The notes beneath the pieces were generated by a model. That model ran no database searches. It was given only the letters and a program-made list of their open reading frames with translations, and was not told where the DNA came from. Below are positions 33,143 to 41,885 of a stretch of 64,000 bases of DNA, piece by piece. This stretch comes from UBA10649 sp963842725 (GTDB taxonomy: Bacteria; Actinomycetota; Actinomycetes; S36-B12), in assembly GCA_963842725.1 (NCBI GenBank), contig CAWJHN010000003.1:124001-188000 (forward strand), read 5' to 3'. Numbering within the stretch: the first letter of the stretch is position 1; every line of letters starts with the position of its first letter. The translations under genes and the position numbers were made by a program.

Positions 33143-34471
33143 GTGTCAGACACCCTCGCCGACAAGCGCCGAAGCATTCTCGAGCAGGTCGCGGAGTATG
33201 CGCGGGAGGCGGCCGCCGAGGTCGGATTCGTGCCGGGCGAGACCACCGTCCCGGTATCGGGCAAGGTGCTCACCCCGGAGGACTTCGTCGCCCTCGTCGA
33301 CTCCTCGCTCGACGGCTGGCTGACGGCCGGGCGATTCACCGAGAAGTTCCAGCGCGCCCTGGCCCGCTACGTCGGCGCCCGGTCGTCGGTGTTCGTCAAC
33401 AGCGGCTCGAGCGCGAACCTGCTGGCCCTGACGGCACTGACGAGCCCCAAGCTCGGCAAGCGCGCCCTCAAGGAGGGGGACGAAGTGGTGACCGTGGCCA
33501 TGGGCTTCCCCACCACCGTGAACCCGATCCTGCAGAACCGGCTCAAGCCCGTGCTCGTCGACGTCGAGCTGGCCACCTACGACGCCATCAGCTCCCAGCT
33601 GCGCGAAGCGGTCGGCCCCAGGACCCGCGCGATCATGATGGCGCACACCCTCGGCAACCCGTTCGACCTCGACACCGTCCAGGAACTGTGCAAGGAGCAC
33701 GGCCTGTGGCTGATCGAGGACTCCTGCGACGCCCTAGGGTCCACCTACCGCGACAAGCGGACCGGCAGTTTCGGCGACACGGCGACCGTCAGCTTCTATC
33801 CCGCGCACCACATCACGACGGGCGAGGGCGGTGCGGTGTTCGTGAAGTCCCCCCTCGTGCGCAAGCAGGTCGAGTCCTTCCGGGACTGGGGTCGGGACTG
33901 CTACTGCGAGACCGGCCACGACAACACCTGCCTCAAGCGCTTCGAGTGGCAGCTCGGCGACCTGCCCGTCGGCTACGACCACAAGTACATCTACAGCCAC
34001 ATCGGCTACAACCTCAAGGCAACCGACATGCAGGCCGCACTCGGCCTGTCCCAGCTGGCGAAGCTCGACGGCTTCGTCGCGTTGCGCAGGCGCAACTTCC
34101 GACACCTCACGAAGCGGCTCAAGGGGACCGAGGGACTCATCCTGCCGAAGGCGACACCGCACTCGGACCCGTCCTGGTTCGGGTACCCGATCACCCTGAG
34201 CCCGGACCTGCCGATCAACCGCGAGGAGCTGCTCCGCTTCCTCGACTCACGGCTGATCGGCACGCGCCTGATGTTCGCAGGGAACATCCTGCGCCAGCCC
34301 GCGTACCGCGGCATCGATGCCCGGGTGGTCGGCAGTCTCGCCAACTCCGACATCGTGATGGCGCGCTCATTCTGGGTCGGCGTGTACCCGGGACTCACGC
34401 CCGCGATGCTCGACCACATCGCCGACTCGATCCTCGAGTTCATCACCGACCCGCGCAACCACCGGGGCTGA
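33143..34471 (+). CDS. rfbH: CDP-6-deoxy-hexulose 3-dehydrase (E1, RfbH/AscC type)
   Basis: A PMP- and [2Fe-2S]-dependent dehydrase that removes the 3-OH of CDP-4-keto-6-deoxyglucose. 442 residues of the aspartate aminotransferase fold. The PLP lysine is replaced by histidine (FYPAHHITTGEGG, residues 218-230), the hallmark of E1. Cysteines at 195, 253, 255 and 263 give exactly the Cys-x57-Cys-x-Cys-x7-Cys spacing of its iron-sulfur cluster. The partner reductase E3 is not in the window. rfbG follows two bases downstream. Confidence 0.95.
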   Translation: MSDTLADKRRSILEQVAEYAREAAAEVGFVPGETTVPVSGKVLTPEDFVALVDSSLDGWLTAGRFTEKFQRALARYVGARSSVFVNSGSSANLLALTALTSPKLGKRALKEGDEVVTVAMGFPTTVNPILQNRLKPVLVDVELATYDAISSQLREAVGPRTRAIMMAHTLGNPFDLDTVQELCKEHGLWLIEDSCDALGSTYRDKRTGSFGDTATVSFYPAHHITTGEGGAVFVKSPLVRKQVESFRDWGRDCYCETGHDNTCLKRFEWQLGDLPVGYDHKYIYSHIGYNLKATDMQAALGLSQLAKLDGFVALRRRNFRHLTKRLKGTEGLILPKATPHSDPSWFGYPITLSPDLPINREELLRFLDSRLIGTRLMFAGNILRQPAYRGIDARVVGSLANSDIVMARSFWVGVYPGLTPAMLDHIADSILEFITDPRNHRG

Positions 34472-34473
34472 CC

Positions 34474-35547
34474 GTGCACGTACTTGTCACCGGGCACACG
34501 GGCTTCAAGGGAGCCTGGCTCACCATGATGCTGACGGAGCGTGGACACCAGGTCAGCGGCCTGGCGCTCGACCCGCTGCCGGGTGCGCTCTTCGAGGTCG
34601 CCGGACTCCACGACCTGCTCGAACAGGACCATCGCGTGGACATCCGCGACGCCACGGCAACGCACGCGGCCATCTCCACCACCCGGCCCGACGTGGTGAT
34701 GCACCTCGCGGCGCAGCCGCTGGTGCGCGCTTCCTACGCCGATCCCGAGGGCACCATGGCCACGAACGTGACGGGGACCCTCCATGTGCTGCAAGGCATC
34801 TGGGCCACCTCGTCGGTCCGGGCGAACGTCATCGTCACCACCGACAAGGTCTACCGGAACGTCGGTCAGGCCGAGGGGTACCGCGAGGACGATGCACTGG
34901 GCGGGACGGATCCCTACAGCGCCTCCAAGGCGATGGCCGACCTGCTGACGCAGTCCTGGGTCGCCAGTTTCCCCGGACCGGCCACGGCCATCGCGCGGGC
35001 GGGCAACGTCATCGGCGGCGGCGACGTCAGCCCGGACCGACTCCTGCCGGACCTGATCTCGTCCTTCGCTGCGAGGAGGGCGGCCGTCCTCCGCTACCCG
35101 GCTGCGGTCCGGCCCTGGCAGCACGTGACCGACTGCCTGAACGGATACCTGCTGCTCGTCGACGCCCTGCTGGCCGGAACCGGCGCCGGTGCCTGGAACT
35201 TCGGCCCCGACCCCACCGCCTTCTCCACCGTCGGCGAGGTGGCCGACCTGGCTGCGCGGGAGTGGGGCGCCGGAGCGAGCTGGACCACGGACGACGGCGA
35301 GCACCCGCATGAGGCGCACCTGCTCACGCTGGACTCCGCGAAGGCCCGAGCCGAACTGGGCTGGCGTGACCGGCTGGAGGTGGAGGCGGCCGTGACATCC
35401 ACCGTCGACTGGCATCGTCGGGTCACGGGCGGTGCCGATCCCCGGACCGTGACGTTGGAGCAGCTACGCGACTTCGCCGACCGCGGCGCCGGCCCTGATC
35501 GGGACGTCGTCCCTGACCACGACGTGCCTCCCGATCGCGGTCACTGA
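34474..35547 (+). CDS. rfbG: CDP-glucose 4,6-dehydratase
   Basis: Forms CDP-4-keto-6-deoxyglucose, the substrate of RfbH. 357 residues of the extended SDR family. It has the subfamily signature GHTGFKGAWL (residues 7-16), VMHLAAQPLVRASY, and catalytic YSASKAMAD. GTG 34474 follows the rfbH stop by two bases; a far longer in-frame ORF reaching back to 32401 is shadow. Its 3' end overlaps the convergent membrane-protein gene by 84 bases. Confidence 0.93.
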   Translation: MHVLVTGHTGFKGAWLTMMLTERGHQVSGLALDPLPGALFEVAGLHDLLEQDHRVDIRDATATHAAISTTRPDVVMHLAAQPLVRASYADPEGTMATNVTGTLHVLQGIWATSSVRANVIVTTDKVYRNVGQAEGYREDDALGGTDPYSASKAMADLLTQSWVASFPGPATAIARAGNVIGGGDVSPDRLLPDLISSFAARRAAVLRYPAAVRPWQHVTDCLNGYLLLVDALLAGTGAGAWNFGPDPTAFSTVGEVADLAAREWGAGASWTTDDGEHPHEAHLLTLDSAKARAELGWRDRLEVEAAVTSTVDWHRRVTGGADPRTVTLEQLRDFADRGAGPDRDVVPDHDVPPDRGH

Positions 35548-36921
35548 CGCACCCAGGGCGAACGCCCCTGCGACGATGCCGGCGATGCTGGCGAGCAGCG
35601 TGTTCCACACCACGATGCTGTTGACCGCCACGAGCGACAGCATCACGAGCGACGAGTACAGCATCACCGGAGAGCGCGGACGCGCAGGTCGGGCGAGCAG
35701 GGGCACCGCCAGGAGCAGGAAGGCCGCCTTGTAGGCCCAGCCGAATCCGGCGATCAGCACGCTGGACAGGAACAGGGCGCTGCCCGCCGCCGCCAGCATC
35801 GCGTCGTGCACGGGCACCCGGCGCAGGGAGAGCGCGAACGCGACGCCCCACGCCGCGGCGAGCAGTGCGGCCAGCAGGACGAGGAGGTCACCCGCCTGCC
35901 AGCCCTCCGCCGGGAACACCGCGTCGACCATCCGAGCCACGATCGGGATGCGACCCAGCACGACATAGTCGCCGATCTCGGTCATGTTGTCGTTCGACTG
36001 CAGGCTGAACCTCAGGTTCTCCCACGTGAGCACGACGAAGGCAAGGCTCGCTATAGCGAAGGCGACGATGACCGTCCACCCGCGCCGGATGCGCAGCGCC
36101 GGCACGAGCATCAGCCCCATCGCGAACGGGTAGTACTTCCAGGTTCCGAGCAGCCAGATCGCCACGGCCGCCAGGTACCACCACCACAGTCGGTCCGACC
36201 GACGCACGAGGACAACGGTCCCGATCGCCACCCAGATCGCGAAGACGTCGAAGTTCCCCCGCTCGAGCATCAGCAGCCACGGTGCCCCGACCGCCGCGAC
36301 CAGGATCACCAGCGCGCCTCGCCCGGCGCTGTTACGGGCGATCCAGACCAGCGCGAGGCTCGAGATGACCATCGCGATCACGCCGAGGACCTGTGCGTTG
36401 GCCGCCGAGGCGAGGTCGAAGGGCACGTACTGCAGCCACAGCGAGCCGGGGCCGTAGATCGAGGGATCGGGCAGGCAGCCGTTGTGCTCGGCGTACACGT
36501 CGAAGCCGTACGAGGCGCAGTCGACGCTGCGCAGGACGAGGGCGAGATCCCAGAACCGCTCTGAGCCCTGGGGGACCCGGAGCCCCCGGTACATGAGCTG
36601 GGCCATGGTGGCCTGCGACGTCGTGACCAGGAGCCACGGCACGACGCTGAGCACCAGGGAGATGAGCCCGACCAGCCAGGCGAAGCCGCGGCCCACGCCG
36701 ATGTCGACGCGCCGGATGAACACGGGCAGCAGAAACGCCACCAGCAGGACGCTCATGGCGGCGAAGGCGGCCTGGGTGAACCCGGGGGCCGCCTCCTTGC
36801 CATCGGTCGTGATGACCCGCAGCACCTGGACCAGGATCGCGGAGGTCGCGGCGACGGTGAGGCCGGCCGCCGTCCACATCGCCCTTCGGACGCCCACGCC
36901 CGCAGCGCGGGTACTCGTCAC
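35464..36921 (-). CDS. Polytopic membrane protein, GT87/GT-C-like
   Basis: 485 residues, about twelve hydrophobic segments. LMLERGNFDVFAIW and LLGTWKYYPFAMGLMLV resemble the R-G-N-x-D and K-x-x-P elements of GT87-type polyprenyl-phosphate mannosyltransferases. GTG 36921 has GGGGAG eight bases upstream. The stop lies 84 bases inside the convergent rfbG. Confidence 0.72.
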   Translation of the reverse strand: MTSTRAAGVGVRRAMWTAAGLTVAATSAILVQVLRVITTDGKEAAPGFTQAAFAAMSVLLVAFLLPVFIRRVDIGVGRGFAWLVGLISLVLSVVPWLLVTTSQATMAQLMYRGLRVPQGSERFWDLALVLRSVDCASYGFDVYAEHNGCLPDPSIYGPGSLWLQYVPFDLASAANAQVLGVIAMVISSLALVWIARNSAGRGALVILVAAVGAPWLLMLERGNFDVFAIWVAIGTVVLVRRSDRLWWWYLAAVAIWLLGTWKYYPFAMGLMLVPALRIRRGWTVIVAFAIASLAFVVLTWENLRFSLQSNDNMTEIGDYVVLGRIPIVARMVDAVFPAEGWQAGDLLVLLAALLAAAWGVAFALSLRRVPVHDAMLAAAGSALFLSSVLIAGFGWAYKAAFLLLAVPLLARPARPRSPVMLYSSLVMLSLVAVNSIVVWNTLLASIAGIVAGAFALGASVTAIGRHVVVRDDVPIRAGAAVGEVA

Positions 36922-36972
36922 GGGAACTCCCCTTCGGCGACGGACCTCGTCGGTGGACGCGGCTTGCGCTGG

Positions 36973-36978
36973 GATACT
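36973..36978 (+). promoter_or_regulatory. Leaderless-type -10 (GATACT)
   Basis: GATACT lies exactly six bases before ATG 36985 and 51 bases from the divergent gene start; nothing else is apparent in the spacer. Confidence 0.45.
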
Positions 36979-36984
36979 ACAAGG

Positions 36985-37824
36985 ATGGCACCGGTCGTGA
37001 GCGTCGTGATTCCCGTCTTCAACGGTCTGCCGCACCTCAAGGACGCGCTCGACTCCGTGCTCGCTCAGGACTACCCGGACGTCGAGGTGGTGCTCACCGA
37101 CGGCGGCTCGACGGACGGCTCGCGCGAGTGGCTTCGCACGATCGACGACCCGCGGGTGCGCGTGTTCGAGTCCCCCGAGCGCACGTCCGCGGCCGAGAAC
37201 TGGACGGAGTGCTCGAGGCTGGCCACCGGTGCCTACGTCAAGCTGCTCTGTCAGGACGACCTGCTGGCACCCGATGCGCTGACGCGGCAGGTGTCGGACC
37301 TCGAGCGCCATCCGGATGCCCTGATGGCCGTCGCCCAGCGCGACATCGTCGACGTGCGTGGCCGGGTGCTCTACCAGCGGCGAGGCTGCGCAGGCCTTCC
37401 CGACGGGCTCGTCGCGGGCACGACGGCGCTCGCGGCGTCCTACGGACAGGGCACCAACGTGTTCGGCGAGCCGGTCGCGGTCCTCTTCCGACGTGCGGTC
37501 CTGGATGCCGCCCTGCCCTGGAACGACGCACAGCCCTTCCTGCTGGACCTGGAGCTCTACACGCGGATCCTCGAGCAGGGACCGCTGGTGGTGCGACGCG
37601 AGTCGATCGGCGCCTTCCGCGTCAGCGAGAGCTCCTGGTCGACCCAGCTGATCCACACCCAGGTCGAGCAGATGCGCGGCTGGCAGCACGATTTCGAGGA
37701 GAAGCAGCGGCCCGCCCTCGGCCGGGCGACCCGCACGGCGGCGCGCCTGCACCTTCGCCGGCAGGCGCTCCTGCGGCGCGGCGCGTACCGGGTTCTCCGC
37801 ATGCGCGGCGCCTTCACGTCATAG
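36985..37824 (+). CDS. Family 2 glycosyltransferase
   Basis: 279 residues. A canonical GT-A start SVVIPVFNGLPHLKDALDSV, the nucleotide-binding TDGGSTDGS, and KLLCQDDLLAP with the metal-binding Asp pair near residue 90. There are no membrane segments; the C-terminus is Arg-rich and may contact the membrane. ATG 36985 is chosen over TTG 36964 on promoter spacing. The acceptor is unknown. Confidence 0.88.
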   Translation: MAPVVSVVIPVFNGLPHLKDALDSVLAQDYPDVEVVLTDGGSTDGSREWLRTIDDPRVRVFESPERTSAAENWTECSRLATGAYVKLLCQDDLLAPDALTRQVSDLERHPDALMAVAQRDIVDVRGRVLYQRRGCAGLPDGLVAGTTALAASYGQGTNVFGEPVAVLFRRAVLDAALPWNDAQPFLLDLELYTRILEQGPLVVRRESIGAFRVSESSWSTQLIHTQVEQMRGWQHDFEEKQRPALGRATRTAARLHLRRQALLRRGAYRVLRMRGAFTS

Positions 37825-37846
37825 CGCCGGTACCTCGGGCTTTCAC

Positions 37847-37852
37847 TAGACT
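37847..37852 (+). promoter_or_regulatory. Leaderless-type -10 (TAGACT)
   Basis: TAGACT lies exactly six bases before ATG 37859 in the 34-base gap between two glycosyltransferase genes; no Shine-Dalgarno is present. Confidence 0.55.
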
Positions 37853-37858
37853 CCGCCC

Positions 37859-38878
37859 ATGCCGGAATCTCCCACGCCCACCCCCTTGCGGGTGAGCGTG
37901 GTCGTGCCCGTGTACCAGGGTGAGGCCACCCTCCCGTCGCTCATGCAGGAGCTGCTGCCCCTGACCTCCGTGCAGACGACGCCGGGTGGTCGGGCCTTCC
38001 TGGTCTCGGAGGTGCTGCTGGTCTGGGACCGCGGACCCGGACGAAGTGACGACACCCTGCGCGCGTTGCGGCAGGCGTACCCGTTCGTGCGTCCGATCTG
38101 GCTGTCGCGCAACTTCGGCCAGCATGCCGCGACGCTCGCCGGGATGACGTCGTCCAGCGGCGACTGGATCGTCACGATGGACGAGGACGGGCAGCAGGAC
38201 CCGGGCTACATCGGCGAGCTCATCGACTGCGCGTACGACGAGGGGGCGCAGCTCGTCTATGCGGCGCCCTCCAACGCGGCGCCACACGGCTTCCTGCGCA
38301 ACCTCGGCTCGAAATTCGCCAAGTGGCTCTTCGTCACCGCGCTGTCCGAGAACGATGTGGCCGCCTTCAACAGCTATCGCCTCATCCTCGGCGAGATCGG
38401 CCGCAGCGTGGCCGCCTACACGGGTTCCGGCGTGTATCTCGACGTCGCCCTGTCGTGGGTGGTCGCCGATGTGGCGACGCACCCCGTGCCCATGCGTTCC
38501 GAGGGTCGGCCGGCCAGCAACTACAACCTGCGCCGACTTCTCTCGCACTTCGGGCGCATGGTGGTCTCGTCCGGCACCCGTCCGTTGATCTTCGTCTCGC
38601 TGCTGGGCGTCATCTTCGTGGTCATCGGGGCCCTGGTCACGCTGTGGGTGGTCATTCAGGCGTTCGTCGGCGATGTCCCCGTCGAGGGCTGGGCGTCCAC
38701 GTTCATCGCGATCCTCGTCGTCGGCGGTGCGACCCTCCTCTCGCTCGGAATCATCGCCCAGTACGTGGGCGCGGCGACGAACATGTCGCTGGGCAAGCCC
38801 CTCTATGTCGTGGTCAGCGATCCACGCGACACGTTCCCCGAGCCGGGGTCCCTCCCCGATCCCGGCGCAGACGACTGA
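37859..38878 (+). CDS. Family 2 glycosyltransferase with two C-terminal helices (GtrB/DPM type)
   Basis: 339 residues. The catalytic domain has VVVPVYQGE, WLSRNFGQHAATLAGM, and TMDEDGQQDPGYI (the D-x-D-like metal site). Two membrane helices follow at about 240-265 and 275-305. Enzymes of this build load a sugar onto undecaprenyl phosphate to supply GT-C transferases, which fits the many such membrane proteins here. Confidence 0.88.
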   Translation: MPESPTPTPLRVSVVVPVYQGEATLPSLMQELLPLTSVQTTPGGRAFLVSEVLLVWDRGPGRSDDTLRALRQAYPFVRPIWLSRNFGQHAATLAGMTSSSGDWIVTMDEDGQQDPGYIGELIDCAYDEGAQLVYAAPSNAAPHGFLRNLGSKFAKWLFVTALSENDVAAFNSYRLILGEIGRSVAAYTGSGVYLDVALSWVVADVATHPVPMRSEGRPASNYNLRRLLSHFGRMVVSSGTRPLIFVSLLGVIFVVIGALVTLWVVIQAFVGDVPVEGWASTFIAILVVGGATLLSLGIIAQYVGAATNMSLGKPLYVVVSDPRDTFPEPGSLPDPGADD

Positions 38879-38880
38879 TC

Positions 38881-39801
38881 GTGCTCACCTGGACCATCGG
38901 CTCCGGCGGACTCCTGGGCGGCGCCGTGGACCGCCAGTCCGCCCGTTCCTTCGCCGCCTCCGCCATTCCGTGGTCCGATCCCGAGCGCTCCATCGCCACC
39001 CTCGGCCGCGAGCTCGCCCGCTTCCGCGAGGAGGCCGGGTCGGGCGAGTGGGCACTCATCTGGGCAGCGGGCCATGCGACGACGGCGACCGGCTCGGCCG
39101 TCGCCGCGGTCGAGCGTCAGGTCTTCACGTCCTTCCTGTCCCTCCTGGTCGGCTGCGCGCCCGCGGGCGACGGCGCGTTCTTCCTGACCTCGTCGGCGGG
39201 AGGCGTCTACGCCGGATCGCCTGCGCCGCCGTACGACGTGCGGACACCGATCCGCCCGATCAGCCCGTACGGCGACCTCAAGGCGGCCCAGGAGCAGGAC
39301 GCCCTCGTACTGGCGGACACCTGCCCGGTCGTGATCGGCCGGATCAGCAACGTCTACGGCCCCGGCCAGAATCTCCGCAAGGTCCAGGGGCTCGTGACCC
39401 GCCTCGTCCTCGCCGCAGCGACGCGCCAGCCGATCAACATCTTCGTTCCGCTCTCGACCCTCCGGGACTACGTGTTCGTCGACGACGCCGCGCGCGCGGT
39501 TCATGCCTGGACCCGGCACGCCATCGAGGCCACGGCTCCGCAGGAGACGTGCATCGTCGCCTCTGGCGAGTCGACCGCGATCTCGCATCTCATCCGCACG
39601 GTTCAGGACGTCAGCGGTCGACGCGTTCCCGTCGCCCTGGGATCTCATGCCAGTGCCCAGAGTCAGGCTCTGGACCTGCGTTTCGTCCCCACGCCGGTCC
39701 CCGGCGGCCGGCACCGGGCGCCCACGACGCTCCCGGTCGGGACCCGCCTGGTGTTCGACGACGTGCTGCGCCGGCTCCAGGCCTCCGGAACGGGGCTGTG
39801 A
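38881..39801 (+). CDS. NAD-dependent epimerase/dehydratase family protein
   Basis: 306 residues. The Rossmann loop is IGSGGLLGGAV at residue 6, the serine strand FFLTSSAGGVYAG, catalytic YGDLKAAQE (Tyr-x3-Lys intact), and GRISNVYGPGQN further on. It probably makes or modifies a nucleotide sugar; the substrate is open. It begins two bases after the glycosyltransferase stop. The fold start is shorter than in classical epimerases. Confidence 0.78.
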   Translation: MLTWTIGSGGLLGGAVDRQSARSFAASAIPWSDPERSIATLGRELARFREEAGSGEWALIWAAGHATTATGSAVAAVERQVFTSFLSLLVGCAPAGDGAFFLTSSAGGVYAGSPAPPYDVRTPIRPISPYGDLKAAQEQDALVLADTCPVVIGRISNVYGPGQNLRKVQGLVTRLVLAAATRQPINIFVPLSTLRDYVFVDDAARAVHAWTRHAIEATAPQETCIVASGESTAISHLIRTVQDVSGRRVPVALGSHASAQSQALDLRFVPTPVPGGRHRAPTTLPVGTRLVFDDVLRRLQASGTGL

Positions 39802-39819
39802 CCCGGAGCAGCCCTCCGA

Positions 39820-39837
39820 CCGTCCCGCGCGGGACGG
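39820..39837. terminator. Perfect 18-bp palindrome between convergent genes (bidirectional terminator)
   Basis: CCGTCCC, GCGC, GGGACGG reads the same on both strands and lies in the 39-base gap between two convergent stop codons. There is no T run, so it would act as a GC-stem terminator or pause for both transcripts. Confidence 0.55.
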
Positions 39838-39840
39838 CCT

Positions 39841-41811
39841 CTACGGCTCGAGCCCGGCCGATGCCGGGTACCTGGCCAGCAGGCTGTCGATCGTCTCGAG
39901 GCCCTTCACATTGTTGCTGAAGTCGAGCAGGATCAGCTGCTTGGCGCGGACCTCAGGTGGCATGTCGGCGAGGTAGTTGTAGACGTCGGCCCAGGCCGGC
40001 GTGTTGGTGAGCCACTCCCGACGCAGCCAGTCGACCAGCGGCTGCGCCGTGCTGTCGGCGCCGCTGAGGCCGCTGAGGATGCGCGAGCAGGTGTAGGTGA
40101 TCTGCCCGTTCGGCAGGGCACTGGGCACCTTGTCGCCCGGCGCGAGCATCACGCACCCGATCGGGTTGTCGGCGATGGACTGGTCGGCCACCGGTCGCAC
40201 CTCCGCCGGCCACCAGTAGCCGGGCCGATCGCCGGCGATCGATGACCACTGCTGCGGCCTCAGCTGAGCCGCGGACCTCGGCAGCAGGGTGTCGACGGTG
40301 AGGGCGAGGATGACCGCCACGAGCGCGACGATGCGCGGGTTGGTCATGCCTCGGCCACCCGCGTCGAGCTGCATGAAGGCCAGGGGAAGGCTGGCCGCCA
40401 GCAGGACGACGACGGTCAGGAAGATCATCTTGGATGCGCCGTAGTGCGGACCCTCGCCGGTGACCCACAGGTCGCCGATGGTGATCAGGACCGAGTAGCC
40501 GATGAGCAGCGCTCCCGGAACGAACCGGATGAGGATGCGCCGGTCACGCTGACCGGCCGTCGACAAAGCACCGAACAGGTAGGTCACCGCGACGAGCGAG
40601 ACGCCGAGCAGGAGCACGAGGATCGGTCCGGTCTCCTCGGTGCCCCCCGTGCTGGAGAACAGCGGGAACGACGGGAGGGTCATGGCGACCGGATGCATGA
40701 TGGCCCCCACCGTGCGCACCCCGGCACCGCCGCCCAGGCTGGTGACAACACTCTCCGCGGAAGCCGTGGTGGTGCCGATCGCGTACTGCAGGCTACTGGT
40801 CAGCGGGAACCACATCACGAAGGTGACGGCCACCAGGAGCGCGGCCGAGATCCAGTCCACCGACCGCAGCGAGAAGCCCGCCCGCACCCAGCGACGCACG
40901 TATACGAACGCATAGCCCGCGACGATCGCGAGGCCCACCATGTTGAGCGGGAACCACACGATGACCGACGTCACCACGACCAGCGACATCAGCAGGTGCA
41001 CGCGCGGCATGCGGTACCCGACCAGGAAGACGACGACCCACAGGCCGACCGTCGTGATGATGAACTGGAAGGTCAGGTGCCCATACCGGGTCACCACCAG
41101 GCTGGCCGCGCCGAGCAGGAAGGCCGACACCCACACGATGGACGCCGGAATCAGCTGCCTGTTCCCCTTGCCCCTCCCGACCCGCGTGACGGCCAAGGGG
41201 GCGAGCGCCATGGGCACCGACGCCACGAGGAAGAACTCGGCATAGATCACGGCGTTGACGGCGACCGCGACCTCGTTGACCCCGCCGAAGAGGATGCTCG
41301 ACAGAACGGCGATCGCTGTGCCGACCATGACGACGACAAGCTGCAGGGGGCCGCCCATCGGGATCACCTGGGTGATCGGCACGCCGGCCGCCATCTGCGA
41401 CGAGAAGTCCAGCCACTTGGCGTTGTCCTCGCCCACGGGATGGTTGAAGAAGTAGCCGACCCCCGCCAGGATGCCGTCCTCCGGAGGCACGAACCAGCGC
41501 ACGATCACGACGATGAGGATGAACACGAGCATCGGCCCGAAGACAACGGCGAGGTCCCGCCTGAACGGCGTGCGGTGGCGTGCCCGCGCTAGGAAGGCCG
41601 CCCCGGCGACCAGTGCGAGCAGAGCCACCAGGGCCCACTGCAGGCCGACGAACGTCCAGCGGAATCCGTGCTCGAGCGTCCATCCGATCACGCCGCCGCC
41701 GAAGCCGAACGCGACGGCCAGAGCGATCGCGAGCCATGCGGCACTGCGCACCCAGACGTAGGCGATGACGGGCAGGACGAGGAAGGCGACGAGGAAGCCG
41801 GCGTTGGCCAT
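39841..41811 (-). CDS. Large polytopic membrane protein of the surface-glycan locus
   Basis: 656 residues with about fourteen hydrophobic segments and a C-terminal extracytoplasmic part (about 130 residues, including NPIGCVMLAPGDK and YTCSRILSGLSG with two cysteines). No family is recognised with confidence; a GT-C transferase or polymerase role is inferred from layout and neighbours. ATG 41811 is preceded by AAGGAGG. Confidence 0.7.
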   Translation of the reverse strand: MANAGFLVAFLVLPVIAYVWVRSAAWLAIALAVAFGFGGGVIGWTLEHGFRWTFVGLQWALVALLALVAGAAFLARARHRTPFRRDLAVVFGPMLVFILIVVIVRWFVPPEDGILAGVGYFFNHPVGEDNAKWLDFSSQMAAGVPITQVIPMGGPLQLVVVMVGTAIAVLSSILFGGVNEVAVAVNAVIYAEFFLVASVPMALAPLAVTRVGRGKGNRQLIPASIVWVSAFLLGAASLVVTRYGHLTFQFIITTVGLWVVVFLVGYRMPRVHLLMSLVVVTSVIVWFPLNMVGLAIVAGYAFVYVRRWVRAGFSLRSVDWISAALLVAVTFVMWFPLTSSLQYAIGTTTASAESVVTSLGGGAGVRTVGAIMHPVAMTLPSFPLFSSTGGTEETGPILVLLLGVSLVAVTYLFGALSTAGQRDRRILIRFVPGALLIGYSVLITIGDLWVTGEGPHYGASKMIFLTVVVLLAASLPLAFMQLDAGGRGMTNPRIVALVAVILALTVDTLLPRSAAQLRPQQWSSIAGDRPGYWWPAEVRPVADQSIADNPIGCVMLAPGDKVPSALPNGQITYTCSRILSGLSGADSTAQPLVDWLRREWLTNTPAWADVYNYLADMPPEVRAKQLILLDFSNNVKGLETIDSLLARYPASAGLEP

Positions 41812-41873
41812 GTGCCTCCTTCGTCGCGTCGCGCATCGGTGCTCGTCGTGGGCGCCTCGGCGCCACCCTAGGG

Positions 41874-41879
41874 TAACGT
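41874..41879 (+). promoter_or_regulatory. Leaderless-type -10 (TAACGT)
   Basis: TAACGT lies exactly six bases before GTG 41886 in the 74-base divergent spacer. TAGGGT (41869-41874) is a second, more distant candidate. Confidence 0.5.
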
Positions 41880-41885
41880 GGCGGC

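Noticed and set aside
32401..34473. Open frame of about 690 codons upstream of and in frame with rfbG
   Set aside because: It is antisense to rfbF and out of frame with rfbH, both of which have exact family motifs; the residues are low-complexity shadow.
36922..37752. Upstream extension of the membrane protein ending at 35464
   Set aside because: It lies antisense to a clear family 2 glycosyltransferase; a good ribosome site marks GTG 36921.
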